Shown here: piece after piece, positions 62,998 to 64,000 of the stretch | Position numbering within the stretch: position 1 is the first letter of the stretch | How the letters are laid out: every line of letters starts with the position of its first letter | NCBI RefSeq assembly: GCF_015767245.1 | Contig: NZ_JADOTV010000013.1 | Location: forward strand, 62,001-126,000 | DNA from: Aureivirga sp. CE67 | GTDB lineage: Bacteria > Bacteroidota > Bacteroidia > Flavobacteriales > Flavobacteriaceae | Length of the DNA: 64,000 nt | Reading direction: 5' to 3' | The notes under the pieces: generated by a model | What the model saw: the letters and a program-made list of their open reading frames with translations, nothing else | Told to the model about the DNA's origin: nothing | Database searches by the model: none | Made by a program: the position numbers and the translations under genes

Positions 62998-64000
62998 ATG
63001 AAAAAAATGATAAAAATTACTATGAAAATCTTCAAATGGTTAGGTAAATTTTTAGGGATAATAATACTATTACTAGTTCTAGCAGGACTAAGTTATCGTC
63101 TATTTAGTTCTGGACCTACTGCTCCAGGAAAATTAGTAGATGTAAATGGAACTAAACTTCATATCAGAGCGGAAGGAGAGAAAAATGAATTACCAACTCT
63201 TATTCTTGAATCTGGAGCTGGTGGAGATACTGAAATGTTTCATTGGATTGCAGAAAACCTAAAAAATGAAGTACGAATTATCCGTTATGATAGAGAAGGA
63301 AAAGGATTTAGTGAAGAAACTGAAGAAAATATTACTCCTGAATTTTATGCAAAACAACTACATCAATTATTAGAAAAAAATGGTGAAAAACCTCCTTATA
63401 TTTTAGTTGGTCATTCTATGGGTGGACCTTACAACAGAATATTCCGAGATTTATATCCGAATGAGGTAAAGGGAATGATTTTCTTGGATGCAAGTCACCC
63501 TGAACAATGGAAAAGATTAGCGCAAAAAGAATTGTATGATAAAAATAAAGCTAGCTTCTTAAAAGGTGTTTCTTTTCTTGGAGATATTGGTTTAACAGGA
63601 CTTTATAGTCAAATTTCAAGTTTTAAACCTAAAGAAGATGATTTACCAGAAGATTGTCAAAAGCGAAATCGTGAATTGACTGCTCATTCTGGAAAAGTTT
63701 ATCGTAGATTTTTAAAAGAAATGGCTATCAATGACACAATTCTTTATCGTGCTGGGCAATCTAGAGATTTAGATTCTTTACCTGTTTTGGTTTTTACGGC
63801 AACAGAGCAGTATAGAGAAGCTCAGAAAAAAAAGTATAGAAAAGAAGGAATCGATCCTGAAAAGCAAGTACAAATTTGGTTTGAAATGCAGAAAGAATTA
63901 AAAGAACTTTCATCAAACAGTGAGCAATTTATTATGGAAAGTAATCACGGTTCAATCATTACCAAAAAAGAAAATGCGGATAAAATAAGTAAGAAAATAC
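62998..64000 (+). CDS. Alpha/beta hydrolase, membrane-anchored (partial)
   Basis: The frame starts ATG 62998 (MKKMIKITMKIFKW) and is open to the window end. It has an N-terminal transmembrane segment (LGIIILLLVLAGLSY) and the hydrolase motifs LILESGAGG (oxyanion region), IRYDREGKGFSE, VGHSMGG with the serine nucleophile, and IFLDASHPEQW. The third catalytic residue may be the His in ESNHGS. A near -7 box TATACTTG lies 20 bases upstream. The substrate is unknown. Confidence 0.85.
   Translation, partial: MKKMIKITMKIFKWLGKFLGIIILLLVLAGLSYRLFSSGPTAPGKLVDVNGTKLHIRAEGEKNELPTLILESGAGGDTEMFHWIAENLKNEVRIIRYDREGKGFSEETEENITPEFYAKQLHQLLEKNGEKPPYILVGHSMGGPYNRIFRDLYPNEVKGMIFLDASHPEQWKRLAQKELYDKNKASFLKGVSFLGDIGLTGLYSQISSFKPKEDDLPEDCQKRNRELTAHSGKVYRRFLKEMAINDTILYRAGQSRDLDSLPVLVFTATEQYREAQKKKYRKEGIDPEKQVQIWFEMQKELKELSSNSEQFIMESNHGSIITKKENADKISKKI

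Overview
The window is AT-rich chromosomal DNA from a member of the Bacteroidota, most likely a flavobacterium (family Flavobacteriaceae or close). The evidence is the gene content: a Bacteroidetes-type long SecA, a DUF2795 gene beside a PduO-type adenosyltransferase, an apparent sulfonolipid gene pair, BatA-like and OmpA-like proteins, and many small exported proteins. Several -7 boxes of the Bacteroidetes form TAnnTTTG also fit. I saw no tRNA, rRNA, CRISPR array, phage or transposase gene.

Layout. 1-7.5 kb: a partial gene, ornithine aminotransferase, small exported proteins (one long frame has no usable start codon), then a leftward unit of AraC regulator, two SnoaL-like proteins and a lipoprotein hydrolase with a Cys nucleophile. 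7.7-11.9 kb: a tight polysaccharide operon (Wzx flippase, DegT aminotransferase, NeuD/PglD acetyltransferase, family 2 glycosyltransferase). 12-18.4 kb: small exported proteins, secA, DUF2795, cobalamin adenosyltransferase, a methyltransferase. 18.4-23.4 kb: a second polysaccharide block (Wza-like exporter, Wzc-like kinase with a Gly-Tyr tail, Gfo/Idh/MocA oxidoreductase, initiating sugar transferase). The two blocks probably serve one surface glycan and are split by housekeeping genes.

23.5-32.1 kb: hypothetical exported proteins, a Crp/Fnr regulator with a membrane protein, a TPR protein, oligopeptidase B, then a cysteine-synthase-like enzyme and an alpha-oxoamine-synthase-like enzyme that look like the cysteate synthase / cysteate acyltransferase pair of sulfonolipid (capnine) synthesis. 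32-47 kb: RluF, Idi, TPR proteins, two amidohydrolase-family proteins that have lost metal ligands (37.9 kb and 39.7 kb), a BatA-like protein, MTA/SAH nucleosidase, a LolD-like ATPase and MtaB. 47-54.2 kb: acetyltransferase, HAD protein, large TPR membrane protein, a YceI-DoxX-monooxygenase-like operon facing a MerR operon that also encodes a protein with two UBA-like segments and a di-iron hydroxylase.

54.4-57.2 kb: an RNA-repair pair (RNA ligase plus HD-Pnk end-healing enzyme). The 3' end of HD-Pnk is duplicated 874 bp downstream, and the DNA between the copies carries a small two-gene cassette on the other strand. 57.3-64 kb: D-lactate dehydrogenase, exported amidohydrolase, three tandem OmpA-family paralogues (one frameshifted in an A-run) and a partial alpha/beta hydrolase.

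Non-coding features of note are a MITE-like element (two about 117-bp copies with related 12-bp ends, plus a fragment), a possible flavobacterial structured RNA at 34.0 kb, a hairpin-rich stretch at 45.2-45.5 kb, a long imperfect stem at 54.2 kb, and an over-spaced promoter with a dyad between the YceI and MerR operons. All calls are from reading the sequence and from recall of families; no database search was run.
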